A DNA stretch of 64,000 nucleotides, from positions 259,197-323,196 of the forward strand of contig DF970666.1 of NCBI GenBank assembly GCA_001270045.2. The letters are read 5' to 3'. The position numbers were made by a program, and so were the translations under genes. Origin of the DNA: Bacteroidales bacterium 6E. Lineage in GTDB: Bacteria; Bacteroidota; Bacteroidia; Bacteroidales; Prolixibacteraceae. Each line of letters starts with the position of its first letter. Position 1 is the stretch's first letter. Of this stretch, positions 52,887-60,815 are shown one piece after another. Under the pieces are notes generated by a model, which saw only the letters and a list, made by a program, of their open reading frames with translations, ran no database searches and was not told the origin of the DNA.

Positions 52887-52933
52887 CCATACTTTTGCCA
52901 TATATAAATCCCAAAAGTATGGTAAAAGTATGG
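52887..52933. repeat. inverted and direct copies of an AAAAGTATGG element
   Basis: CCATACTTTTG (52887-52897) is the perfect reverse complement of CAAAAGTATGG (52912-52922), and AAAAGTATGG follows again at 52924-52933. Further degenerate AGAAACAATGG/AGAAACCAAT units come next. Confidence 0.7.
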
Positions 52934-52983
52934 AGAAACAATGGAGAAACCAATAACCGGTATAAGACTTTGGCCAAACCGAC

Positions 52984-53073
52984 TGGGTAATTCAAATGGC
53001 TGACTTGAACCAATCCAATGAAGTAATTCAAATAGTTGACATGAACCAATCCAATGGGGTAGTTCAAAGTTGG
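52984..53073. repeat. 36-bp tandem repeat, 2.5 copies
   Basis: Units 52984-53019 and 53020-53055 share GTAATTCAAAT and TGAACCAATCCAAT, with about five mismatches; a half unit (53056-53073) follows. The period of 36 keeps a reading frame open on the minus strand. Confidence 0.8.
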
Positions 53074-53133
53074 AGGGCGTATGAGAAATTTATCAGGAGG
53101 TGGGTGACCCTGAATAAGGAGGCAGGCTCGCCA

Positions 53134-53691
53134 TCATAATCCAAGGTCATCACTGATTGCCTGCATGGACTCCAATGATAATCCGGCGAATACATCGATC
53201 GGGATCCCGATTTTCTCGCATTCCATGATGTTTTCCCTTTTGACCGATGCGGCAAATGCCTTTTCTTTCATCCTCTTGGTAATTGATTTCACCTTTACTG
53301 ATGATAGTTTCCTGTCGGGATAAACCAATGCCGTGGCGGTGATCAGTCCGGTGATGGTTTCTCCAGCCGCCAGGGCATGCTGAAACTCCGTTGACCGTTC
53401 CATGCCGGTAGCCATTTCGTTATGCATCACAATGGCATCCAGTGCCTCAGGAGAAATTTTCCCTTCGAGGATATTGGCGGCATAAGGACCGTGTACCAGT
53501 GGATCTGCCTTGGTGATTTCGACATCGATGTCGTGAAGCAACCCTGCCAGACCCCACTCATGTTCGTCCCGGCCCAACCGTCGGGCAATCGCTTTCATGA
53601 CTGCCTCGCTCGCCAGGCAGTGTTTCTTCATGCTGTCCGATTCGATGTGTGTATTCAGCAGCGTTATCGCTTCTTCTCTCGTGATTGTCAT
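53134..53691 (-). CDS. HD-domain protein (HDIG-type phosphohydrolase-like)
   Basis: 185 aa, a single HD domain. Metal ligands: His in KHCLASEAV near residue 24, the HD pair in GLLHDIDVE near 53, HGPYAA near 67 and the terminal MHNE block near 89. Members hydrolyse nucleotides or other phosphate esters, often unidentified. The gene diverges from a CYTH gene 44 bases away; CYTH proteins also act on polyphosphate compounds, so a shared theme is possible but unproven. Confidence 0.85.
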   Translation of the reverse strand: MTITREEAITLLNTHIESDSMKKHCLASEAVMKAIARRLGRDEHEWGLAGLLHDIDVEITKADPLVHGPYAANILEGKISPEALDAIVMHNEMATGMERSTEFQHALAAGETITGLITATALVYPDRKLSSVKVKSITKRMKEKAFAASVKRENIMECEKIGIPIDVFAGLSLESMQAISDDLGL

Positions 53692-53735
53692 GGGATTTCA
53701 AAACAGTTGGTTAATTTTAGGCAAATTTATTCGAG

Positions 53736-54197
53736 ATGAACGAAATTGAAAGGAAATTTCTGGTCAAAACATCACTTTTCCCCCGAAGCGGCCAATCCAT
53801 GGTCATGCGACAGGGCTACCTCTCGGTCGATCCCGAGCGGGTCGTAAGGGTGAGGGTCGAAGGAGAACAGGCATGGCTTACCATAAAAGGAAGGATGGCA
53901 GGCATTACACGGCCTGAATGGGAATTTGCCATTCCCGTATCGGAAGCCCTGGAAATGCTCAGGATTTCGCTTTATACACCCATTGAAAAGATCAGGCACA
54001 GGGTGCAGGTTGGCGATCACCTTTGGGAAGTCGATGAATTCATGGGGCAGAATGCCGGTCTGTGGCTTGCCGAAATCGAGTTGCACGACGAAAACGAGCC
54101 GTTTGAGGCTCCCGAATGGATCGGGGAGGAGGTTACCCACGATCGGCGCTACTACAATTCGCAGTTATCACAGGTTCCCTTTTGCCAGTGGCCATAA
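53736..54197 (+). CDS. CYTH-domain protein (triphosphate tunnel metalloenzyme-like)
   Basis: 153 aa. It begins with the CYTH signature EIERKFLV at residues 3-10 and has VRVRVEGEQAWLTIKGR, KIRHRV, WEVDEF and AEIELHDE, the charged strands lining the tunnel. Such enzymes hydrolyse inorganic triphosphate or make cAMP; the short form suggests tripolyphosphatase. The exact activity is not readable here. Confidence 0.9.
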   Translation: MNEIERKFLVKTSLFPRSGQSMVMRQGYLSVDPERVVRVRVEGEQAWLTIKGRMAGITRPEWEFAIPVSEALEMLRISLYTPIEKIRHRVQVGDHLWEVDEFMGQNAGLWLAEIELHDENEPFEAPEWIGEEVTHDRRYYNSQLSQVPFCQWP

Positions 54198-54300
54198 AAT
54201 TGGCCCGTTAATTGCTGCAGGTAACCAAACCTTTAAGAAAGCGGGAATTTTCTGCTTCCTTAATCCCAAAAAATAACATAAACCCTATTTTTACGTTTCC

Positions 54301-56328
54301 ATGAAAAACAAATTTCAACGAAACATGAAGTTCAGCGCCATTTTGTTTTTGCTTTTGTTTGTCCCGACACTGTTTGTCCAAGCCCAGGAAGAGAACGAAG
54401 TCGGATATTCGGATTCCCTTGACCATAATTTGTTGATTCTTAAAAGATACCTTTCCGAGGGATCCGACTGGCAATTTACCAACCCATTGATTGAAAAACG
54501 GCTGTCGGGTTTGATCGATTTCATCGAGAATGAACCCATCGACACAATAATCCAATATTTCCGCAATGCAAGGAATCAGGAAGAAGTGACCTTTATTTAC
54601 CGGCTTCCCGAAAACTATCCCGATTCACTTGCCCTTCCTGGGTATGCCAATGCCGACTATCTCAGGGCACGTGTGACTGCCATTCGCCGGCAGGTGGAAC
54701 GCGAATATACGGGAAGGCCTATCAATGTGCCGGGTGAGCTGCTCAATAAAATGGAAAGGGAAGTCGTTTTTATTCCTGAAGGTGAGGGGATGAGGCTGTT
54801 TGCCGACAGCATTTTTGTCATGCCCGATTCGTTGCGGATGCTTGATGCCATTCCTGATGACATGGTCCAGTCGCCCGAAGATTTCCGACGTATCCTTCGA
54901 TTGGAAGAGCAACGGAAACAATATGTCGAAGCCAAAAGGATCGAATATAACGATTCACTTGAAGAGGCATATAAAACCCGGATTGCCCAGAGATATCGCC
55001 TCCAGTTAATCGATCAGCAGGTGGCTGCCCAATATGGCAGGCTGGCTGATTCGGTACGGGTCAATAATTTCCAGGTCCTGAAATTCCATAACGATCAGGC
55101 TGTTGCTTCCGTAAACGATTCCCTGAAACAGGCCCTGGCCTGGGTGGCTGGATTTGCCGACCTGATTGATAATTCGACGGTGAACCTGGTCAACCTGACC
55201 GATGATGCCTCGCCTCTGGTGTTAAGCAATGCCGGTAATTTCTTTACGCGTGTTTGGCTGAAGAACAGACAAAATGACTCCATTTCAGTGCTGGTGCAAA
55301 ATATAGATAAAGCGAGTATGAGGCTGGTAATCGAGGATGGATACACTTTTTCGAGGTTCAGGCAGCAAGCCGTGAAAGATTTTGACTTTGCCTCACTTAA
55401 TAAACCCTCTGTCAATCTCGACAAGGTCAACAGCCGTTATCAGGCGGTTACACCCTGGACACTGGGGGGCGACGGGAATGTCGGGTTTACCCAGACTTAC
55501 CTCAGCAACTGGAAGAAGGGGGGATCCAGTGCCATGTCGATCTTGTTTGTGGCCAGGACTTATGCCAATTATTCACTCGATAAAATCAGGTGGGAAAACA
55601 GTGCAGAGCTCAGGAACGGGTGGGTAAAGCTACCGGGTGAGGGCGACGAGAAGAATCCGATCCAGAAGAACGATGATAAGCTCAAACTTACTTCCCGTTT
55701 TGGATTAAGCGCAATCAAAAAGTGGTACTACAGCACCGAGGTCGACTTTGAAACCCAGTTCTTCAATGGGTATAAGTATCCCAATACCGATGATCCCATT
55801 TCTGCCTTCATGGCACCTGCCAGGCTGATGTTTAAGGTGGGGCTCGACTATAAACCCAGCAAGGATTTCTCATTGTTTGTTTCTCCTCTGACCTCCAAAA
55901 CGGTGCTGGTACAGGATACCATGAAGATTGACCAGACCAACTTCGGGATTCCCAGGGGAAAAAGGGCACATTGGGAGCCTGGTTTGCATACCGACCTGAA
56001 ATTCAAGAAGGATTTTGCCGGCAACATCACTTTCGAGACCAAGTACAGGATGTTCATCAACTATCTTGAACCACGCGACCGATTCGAGATGGAATGGGAA
56101 AACCTGTTGTCGGTGCAATTGAATGATTTTATCAGTCTGAGGGCCATGCTCCACACCATATACGATACGAAGATCCTGTTCGACAAGACCGACAAAGAAG
56201 GTAATCCGGTGCTGGATGTTAACGGAAACAAAATCAGGGAGCCCAAACTGCAGCTGCGTGAATTCGTCACCATCGGTTTCTCATACAAGATCAACCGCAG
56301 GGTGGTCAGGGCCCGTGAAATCCGATAA
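54301..56328 (+). CDS. DUF3078 outer-membrane beta-barrel-like protein
   Basis: 675 aa (a second ATG at 54325 could be the start). A signal peptide (FSAILFLLLFVPTLFVQAQ, ~10-29), a helical, charged region (~40-390) with coiled-coil character, and a C-terminal domain (~395-675) of alternating beta strands typical of DUF3078: QTYLSNWKKGGSSAMS, RFGLSAIKKWYYSTEVDF, AFMAPARLMFKVGLDYKPSKDFSLFVSPLTSK and a final FVTIGFSYKI. It is probably in the outer membrane. The long N-terminal part is an unusual extension compared with the short (~300 aa) members. Confidence 0.85.
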   Translation: MKNKFQRNMKFSAILFLLLFVPTLFVQAQEENEVGYSDSLDHNLLILKRYLSEGSDWQFTNPLIEKRLSGLIDFIENEPIDTIIQYFRNARNQEEVTFIYRLPENYPDSLALPGYANADYLRARVTAIRRQVEREYTGRPINVPGELLNKMEREVVFIPEGEGMRLFADSIFVMPDSLRMLDAIPDDMVQSPEDFRRILRLEEQRKQYVEAKRIEYNDSLEEAYKTRIAQRYRLQLIDQQVAAQYGRLADSVRVNNFQVLKFHNDQAVASVNDSLKQALAWVAGFADLIDNSTVNLVNLTDDASPLVLSNAGNFFTRVWLKNRQNDSISVLVQNIDKASMRLVIEDGYTFSRFRQQAVKDFDFASLNKPSVNLDKVNSRYQAVTPWTLGGDGNVGFTQTYLSNWKKGGSSAMSILFVARTYANYSLDKIRWENSAELRNGWVKLPGEGDEKNPIQKNDDKLKLTSRFGLSAIKKWYYSTEVDFETQFFNGYKYPNTDDPISAFMAPARLMFKVGLDYKPSKDFSLFVSPLTSKTVLVQDTMKIDQTNFGIPRGKRAHWEPGLHTDLKFKKDFAGNITFETKYRMFINYLEPRDRFEMEWENLLSVQLNDFISLRAMLHTIYDTKILFDKTDKEGNPVLDVNGNKIREPKLQLREFVTIGFSYKINRRVVRAREIR

Positions 56329-56388
56329 CCGTAAAGAATAGGTTTCTGAAATGTGATGGTGCCATCGGATTACTCATTTCTTTTTTCG

Positions 56389-56396
56389 TAAGTTTG
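56389..56396 (+). promoter_or_regulatory. -7 element of the START-like gene
   Basis: TAAGTTTG matches TAnnTTTG; expected transcription start near 56402, 12 bases before ATG 56414. Confidence 0.45.
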
Positions 56397-56413
56397 CCTT
56401 ATATCTTTTGATT

Positions 56414-56797
56414 ATGAAAGAGTTCAAGAAACATTTCCATCTCGCGGCTTCTCCCGAGGATGTTTACAATGCGCTGGTAAATCCGGTGATGCTCGAAATC
56501 TGGACAGGCGAACCAGCCGTCATGTCTGAAGAACCGGGAAGCGAATTTTCTCTTTGGGATGGGAGCATATCGGGAAAGAACATCGAATTCAGGAAGAATG
56601 CGATGATCGTCCAGCATTGGTATTTCGGAGAAGAGGAGGAGGAACCTTCCGTAGTGACCATGAAACTACATCCGAAAGGCCAGGGAACCACACTCGAGGT
56701 AAAGCAGTCGAACATCCCCGACGATGCCTACGAAAATATTGCCGAAGGATGGCTGGTCGATTACCTCGGAGGGCTCGAGCAGCTGTTCGAAAAGTAA
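56414..56797 (+). CDS. START/AHSA1-like (SRPBCC) domain protein
   Basis: 127 aa from ATG 56414. A single helix-grip fold: KEFKKHFHLAASPEDVYNALVNPVMLEIWTG opening, IVQHWYFGEEEEEPSVVTMKLHPKGQGTTLEV strands and the C-terminal helix YENIAEGWLVDYLGGLEQLFEK. The family binds hydrophobic ligands or partners; Bacteroidota members are mostly uncharacterised. It converges on the DUF4268 gene. Confidence 0.9.
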   Translation: MKEFKKHFHLAASPEDVYNALVNPVMLEIWTGEPAVMSEEPGSEFSLWDGSISGKNIEFRKNAMIVQHWYFGEEEEEPSVVTMKLHPKGQGTTLEVKQSNIPDDAYENIAEGWLVDYLGGLEQLFEK

Positions 56798-56833
56798 TCG
56801 TGTCAGGTTTTATATCTGATCAGGAAGCAATTA

Positions 56834-57319
56834 TTATGCGCCGGGGTCATAATAGTTGATCTCGTCTTCTATCCATTCCTTGATCTCAAGGAAGTTTCGT
56901 TCCAAACGCAGCATATTCTCAATGTAGAAATCGAATATGTCCGACCAATGGGCACGCTTATGGTAATCGGCGCCCCTGAGGGTGGTAAATATCCTGCAAA
57001 CAGCCTGGTTGCTGTCTTCCCTGACATGCACGTAATCCCATATCAAGCCGTCCTTAAAGCCCTGTTCGAGTATCTTTTGATATTGTTGTATCACTTCAAA
57101 TGCATGCAGCCGGCGACTCTCGCTTCGGTGGTTGATTTCAAGGATTACCCTGGCTTCGTTGCGATCTGCCTCGAACTTCAGATCAACATGCGAGATGCCA
57201 GTCTTGTGCAAAAGCCATTTCTTTTTCCGGCCTTTCAGCTCAGGCGCCATGTCACAGCGCTTCCCAAAAGTGTCCCAGAACTCTTGTCGCAATAATCTTA
57301 TTTCTTCCTTCGAATACAT
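56834..57319 (-). CDS. DUF4268 protein
   Basis: 161 aa. The first residues YSKEEIRLLRQEFWDTFG and the block WLLHKTGISHVDLKFEADRNEARVILEI are typical of DUF4268; it is sometimes fused to or near restriction-type nuclease folds. Alone here, its role is unknown. It has its own -7 element (57340-57347) and diverges from gene A. Confidence 0.85.
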   Translation of the reverse strand: MYSKEEIRLLRQEFWDTFGKRCDMAPELKGRKKKWLLHKTGISHVDLKFEADRNEARVILEINHRSESRRLHAFEVIQQYQKILEQGFKDGLIWDYVHVREDSNQAVCRIFTTLRGADYHKRAHWSDIFDFYIENMLRLERNFLEIKEWIEDEINYYDPGA

Positions 57320-57339
57320 CGGTTGGGATAGATGGACCG

Positions 57340-57347
57340 CAAAAGTA
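57340..57347 (-). promoter_or_regulatory. -7 element of the DUF4268 gene
   Basis: TACTTTTG on the minus strand matches TAnnTTTG, 20 bases before the ATG at 57319. Confidence 0.5.
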
Positions 57348-57466
57348 CTATTTTACGGCAAAAATTCTTAGTATCTTTCCCGTGTGAAATCATTCCGGAT
57401 ATTTGTCTCCGGGATGATGTTCCACTGATCGGATACAAACGGAATAAACCAAAACGTAAACCTGAT

Positions 57467-58084
57467 ATGACAAAGGAAAACAGGAATAAGGCCAGGGTTG
57501 ATGAAGCAAAGGCAAAGGCCGGAATAGGTGCATTCAAGGATTTGTTGTCAAATGAACCGGTTGATTTTATGCCGGTGGTCCTGGATAAGTCCACCTGGGA
57601 AGTCCTGACCGGGGGCAAGGCAGACAGGAGCGTCCGTGTATATTTTGGGCTACGGCCTGGTGAACACGGCAGATCCATTGTTGAAATGATTGGTGTTGGT
57701 ACATCTCCCGACGAAACAGGTAACCATCGTGACAGCTTGGGTACGGTCATGGCATTGGGAGATTCAGTCCGTGAAATTTCACAATCCCAGGAGGTGTGGA
57801 AAGAATCCAGGAGAAACTGGAAGCAATGGCAAAAGCGGTTCAAAAAACCATTAAAAGCTGAAGATCGGGAAGAAGTCAATCTCCCCAATGCTGTCTTGTT
57901 GCATCCGGGAGTGTTGTCTGAATTGTTTGAGGATGGAAACTTAGCAAGTGTGACTCTTCAACCCATCATGGACACGGAAGTGAACTTGCTGATGGTCAGT
58001 GACGATCCGGAAGGTTCACAGGAGTATTATAATTTCTCGATGCCTTGTCCACCTTATTGTGACTCTTCCACCGGGTTGTTTTAA
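57467..58084 (+). CDS. gene A1: cytoplasmic protein with C-terminal CPPYC motif, unknown function
   Basis: 205 aa from ATG 57467; the frame is open to 57332, but those residues (rich in Lys and Pro) do not look like the family and would overlap the divergent promoter region. No signal peptide. An N-terminal charged helix (KENRNKARVDEAKAKAG) leads to a domain with RSVRVYFGLRPGEHG and IVEMIGVGTS (residues ~60-90), then a helical linker and a C-terminal block NAVLLHPGVLSELFEDGNLASVTLQPIMDTEVNLLMVSDDPEG ending in a Cys-Pro-Pro-Tyr-Cys motif. I do not recognise a named family. B1 follows 11 bases later. Residues ~120-205 are duplicated at 58918-59176. Confidence 0.75.
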   Translation: MTKENRNKARVDEAKAKAGIGAFKDLLSNEPVDFMPVVLDKSTWEVLTGGKADRSVRVYFGLRPGEHGRSIVEMIGVGTSPDETGNHRDSLGTVMALGDSVREISQSQEVWKESRRNWKQWQKRFKKPLKAEDREEVNLPNAVLLHPGVLSELFEDGNLASVTLQPIMDTEVNLLMVSDDPEGSQEYYNFSMPCPPYCDSSTGLF

Positions 58085-58755
58085 AATTTATCAGAATGTT
58101 GATATTTTACGTGAGATATTTTTTAGGCACTTTTGGCACGATTACACCCCTGATATTGGGTTTGTTAAACCTGAAATATCTTAGGGATGGATGGCAATGG
58201 ATATTTGGTTTTGTTGTGCTTGGGTTTATTATTTCGATGCTCAATGTACATGTTTTTGTGGGAGTCAATAATCTGTTCCTTGTGCATCTGTATGTTCCAC
58301 TGAAGTTTATCTTATTCACCGGGGCATACCGCCACTTTTTGAAAGGCTTTGTTTCCACCAGAATTTTGGTTTGGGTGGTTGTCTTGTTCATTGGATACAA
58401 TATTTTCAATACAATGTTCATTCAGAGAATAACAGAGTACAACAGTTACCCAAGGGCGTTGGGCAGCTTCCTGATTTCAATCTACGCCATTCTGTGGTAC
58501 CTGAAAACCTTGACCAATATGGAGATACGCCGAATGCGGGATGAACCTGTCGTGTGGTTCAATACGGGAGTTTTGATCTATTTCGCCGGTAGTTTTTTTG
58601 TATTCATACTGAGCAACCAGGTGTTGTTTCAGTCTGTCCAGTTAAGCAAGCAAGTTTGGTTGATCAGCTCTACCCTGATGTTCATTTTTTACCAAATCAT
58701 TGCCTATTCATTTTTTCTGGTAGGTAAAAATGCAAAAAGCAAAGCTGCAGGCAGT
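57826..58755. repeat. tandem duplication, copy 1 (930 bp)
   Basis: From ATGGCAAAAGCGG to GCTGCAGGCAGT this segment is repeated at 58918-59844. Similarity is not even: nearly identical over 57826-58005 and 58190-58755, clearly divergent in between (end of A, start of B). Confidence 0.9.
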
Positions 58756-58788
58756 CATGAAGCCACATCTAATTTAATCCAGAGATGA
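58096..58788 (+). CDS. gene B1: multi-pass membrane protein paired with A1, unknown function
   Basis: 230 aa with about 7 hydrophobic segments (LGTFGTITPLILGLLN, WIFGFVVLGFIISML, VPLKFILFTGAY, ILVWVVVLFIGYNIF, FLISIYAILWYL, TGVLIYFAGSFFVFILS, VWLISSTLMFIFYQIIAYSFFL). Conserved charged loops include LRDGWQW, YRHFLKGF and MEIRRMRDEPVVW. It has no ATPase, channel or kinase motif that I recognise. Repeated almost exactly as B2; located upstream of a histidine kinase lacking a sensor. Possibly a membrane sensor or receptor subunit; that is inference from context. Confidence 0.8.
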   Translation: MLIFYVRYFLGTFGTITPLILGLLNLKYLRDGWQWIFGFVVLGFIISMLNVHVFVGVNNLFLVHLYVPLKFILFTGAYRHFLKGFVSTRILVWVVVLFIGYNIFNTMFIQRITEYNSYPRALGSFLISIYAILWYLKTLTNMEIRRMRDEPVVWFNTGVLIYFAGSFFVFILSNQVLFQSVQLSKQVWLISSTLMFIFYQIIAYSFFLVGKNAKSKAAGSHEATSNLIQR

Positions 58789-58795
58789 TTCGAAA

Positions 58796-59176
58796 ATGAT
58801 CGATGTTATTTTTTATTACAAGGGATACTTTCAAACACTTATCATTCAGGTACTGGGATTGTTGAACCTGAAGTACATCAAGGGGGGATGGAAAGTATCC
58901 GTAAGTATTTGGAAAGAATGGCAAAAGCGGTTCAAAAAACCATCAAAAGCTGAAGATCGGGAAGAAGTCAATCTCCCCAATGCTGTCTTGTTGCATCCGG
59001 GAGTGTTGTCTGAATTGTTTGAGGATGGAAACTTAGCAAGTGTGACTCTTCAACCCATCATGGACACGGAAGTGAACTTGTTGATGGTCAGTGACAATCC
59101 GGAAGGCACACAGGAGTTTTATAACTTTGCCAAACCTTGTCCGCCTTATTGTGACACTTCCTCCGATATGAAGTAA
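58796..59176 (+). CDS. gene A2: chimeric B-start/A-end ORF
   Basis: 126 aa. Residues 1-~35 (QVLGLLNLKYIKGGWK) resemble the start of a B gene, then the sequence switches to the A1 C-terminal part (EWQKRFKKPSKAEDREEVNLPN...) and ends with CPPYCDTSSDMK. The junction is at about 58918. It lacks A1 residues 1-~119, so it may be a truncated A or a pseudogene, yet its C-terminal block is intact and in frame. B2 starts 11 bases after it, like B1 after A1. Confidence 0.65.
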   Translation: MIDVIFYYKGYFQTLIIQVLGLLNLKYIKGGWKVSVSIWKEWQKRFKKPSKAEDREEVNLPNAVLLHPGVLSELFEDGNLASVTLQPIMDTEVNLLMVSDNPEGTQEFYNFAKPCPPYCDTSSDMK

Positions 59177-59844
59177 AACTGATCAGGATGTTGAAATTAT
59201 ACCTAAATTTTATAAACAATTTCTCCACGATTGCACCCTTGGTTCTAGGTTTGTTGAACCTGAAATATCTAAGGGATGGATGGCAATGGGTATTTGGTTT
59301 TGTTGTGTTTGGGTTTATTATTTCGATGCTCATTGAGCATGTTTTTGCGGGAGTCAATAATCTGTTCCTTATGCATCTGTATGTTCCACTGAAGTTTATC
59401 TTATTCACCGGGGCATACCGCCACTTTTTGAAAGGCTTTGTTTCTACCAGGATTTTGGTTTGGGTGGTTGTCTTGTTCATTGGTTACAATATTTTTAATA
59501 CAATGTTCATTCAGAGTATAACAGAGTACAACAGTTACCCAAGGGCATTAGGCAGCTTCCTGATTTCAATCTACGCCATTTTGTGGTATCTGAAAACCCT
59601 TACCAATATGGAGATTCGCCGGATGCGGGATGAACCTGTCGTGTGGTTCAATACGGGAGTTTTGATCTATTTCGCCGGCAGTTTTTTTGTATTTATCCTG
59701 AGTAACCAGGTGTTGTTTCAGTCTGTCGAGCTAAGCAAGCAAGTTTGGCTGATCAGCTCTACCCTGATGGTCATCTTTTACCAAATCATTGCCTATTCAT
59801 TTTTTCTGGTGGGTAAAAATGCAAAAAGCAAAGCTGCAGGCAGT
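58918..59844. repeat. tandem duplication, copy 2 (927 bp)
   Basis: Second copy of 57826-58755, offset 1092 bases at the left end and 1089 at the right, so 3 bases were gained or lost between. Confidence 0.9.
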
Positions 59845-59865
59845 AATCCTGCATTCCGGATGTAG
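59188..59865 (+). CDS. gene B2: multi-pass membrane protein, near copy of B1
   Basis: 225 aa. The first ~18 residues (MLKLYLNFINNFSTIAPLV) differ from B1, after which only scattered substitutions are seen to near the end (SNPAFRM instead of SHEATSNLIQR). Same seven-helix layout. The gene is in frame and looks intact. A histidine kinase starts 160 bases later; the gap holds no other gene. Likely a partner of that kinase, by position only. Confidence 0.8.
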   Translation: MLKLYLNFINNFSTIAPLVLGLLNLKYLRDGWQWVFGFVVFGFIISMLIEHVFAGVNNLFLMHLYVPLKFILFTGAYRHFLKGFVSTRILVWVVVLFIGYNIFNTMFIQSITEYNSYPRALGSFLISIYAILWYLKTLTNMEIRRMRDEPVVWFNTGVLIYFAGSFFVFILSNQVLFQSVELSKQVWLISSTLMVIFYQIIAYSFFLVGKNAKSKAAGSNPAFRM

Positions 59866-60025
59866 TTCTTGTATTTCGAAATTATTGATCGTCACGATAA
59901 CCGACAGAATCCAGGACTCCATTTTCATCATTATCTCCTTTTGGTGTCAATCCAATAGGTTTAATTGTTAATTTTGATTTTTCTGATCGGATTTAATATT
60001 TTGGTTTGCACCTAAATCAGGCTTT

Positions 60026-60811
60026 ATGAACGAAGGCGACGGAATGACCCTGATTCTCTTTCTTGTCATTGGTACCCTGGCGATGCTGATTCTGGCATTC
60101 GCCATATTCTTCTTTTTCCTGGTTTACCAGAAGCGATTGATGTCGAAGGAGATCGAGATGAACCTGATCAAGGCGAAGCAGCAGGAGGACTTGTTGCGGA
60201 CGACCATCTTTGCGCAGGAAAAGGAGAGGAAGCGGTTTGCCGAAGACCTCCACGACGAGATCGGGGCCATGCTTTCAGCCATCAAAATGAATTTGGGTCG
60301 CCTCGAAAAGAAGGCTCCCGATGAGAATTTCAAGGGCGTGGTATCGGAAACCCGTGGCAACCTGGATGAAGTGATTTTAAACATTCGCAGGATTACCAGG
60401 GCTTTGCTCCCTCCCTCGCTCGAGCGGTTTGGACTGGGTTATTCGGTTGAAGAGCTTTTGGGCTGGATCGCCCACAACGGGCATACCCAACTAGTATACA
60501 GGGAGACCGGTGCTGTCAGAAGGTTCGATGCCAACGTAGAGATGGCTGTATTCCGGATTATCCAGGAGCTGTTGAACAATGCCCTCAAATATGCGGATGC
60601 CAGTGAAATCAAGATCCTTTTGAGATACGGACAAAAATACCTGGCCGTGCTTGTGACCGATAATGGTAAAGGATATGACGTCAATGAGGCCAGGGGTAAG
60701 GGATTGGGATTACAGAACCTGGAGGGCAGGACAAGAAGCCTCGGCGGCGTAATCCGTATCAAGTCAAAGACTGGCCATGGTTCGTCCAATATTTTGATCA
60801 TACCAATATAA
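60026..60811 (+). CDS. NarX/DegS-type (HisKA_3) sensor histidine kinase with one membrane anchor
   Basis: 261 aa. One helix (TLILFLVIGTLAMLILAFAIFFFFLVY, ~8-34), a coiled linker (~38-65), then the HisKA_3 dimerisation domain with phospho-His76 in FAEDLHDEIGAML and the ATPase domain (IIQELLNNALKYADASEI near 178; VTDNGKGYD near 215; GKGLGLQNLEGR near 228). There is no periplasmic or PAS sensor domain, so an external partner is expected; the preceding membrane proteins B1/B2 are the obvious candidates. The response regulator follows after 4 bases. Confidence 0.94.
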   Translation: MNEGDGMTLILFLVIGTLAMLILAFAIFFFFLVYQKRLMSKEIEMNLIKAKQQEDLLRTTIFAQEKERKRFAEDLHDEIGAMLSAIKMNLGRLEKKAPDENFKGVVSETRGNLDEVILNIRRITRALLPPSLERFGLGYSVEELLGWIAHNGHTQLVYRETGAVRRFDANVEMAVFRIIQELLNNALKYADASEIKILLRYGQKYLAVLVTDNGKGYDVNEARGKGLGLQNLEGRTRSLGGVIRIKSKTGHGSSNILIIPI

Positions 60812-60815
60812 TGTC

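Larger units (their letters stand above)
52628..53133. other. ~500-bp non-coding stretch with repeats
   Basis: No convincing gene. It holds an AAAAGTATGG repeat family (52887-52933) and a 36-bp tandem repeat (52984-53073). A 64-codon minus-strand frame across it (53067-52873) reads as a 12-residue repeat and is probably a by-product of the 36-bp period. Confidence 0.6.

Noticed and set aside
52873-53067. 64-codon minus-strand frame across the 36-bp repeat
   Set aside because: The frame is open because the repeat period is a multiple of three; no promoter element and no recognisable domain. Kept as a repeat only.
52613-53133. CRISPR array suggested by short repeats
   Set aside because: Repeats are adjacent tandem copies without spacers, and no cas gene is in the window.
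57332-57466. 45-codon N-terminal extension of gene A1
   Set aside because: It covers the divergent promoter region and reads as basic, low-complexity sequence; ATG 57467 gives a sensible N-terminus.
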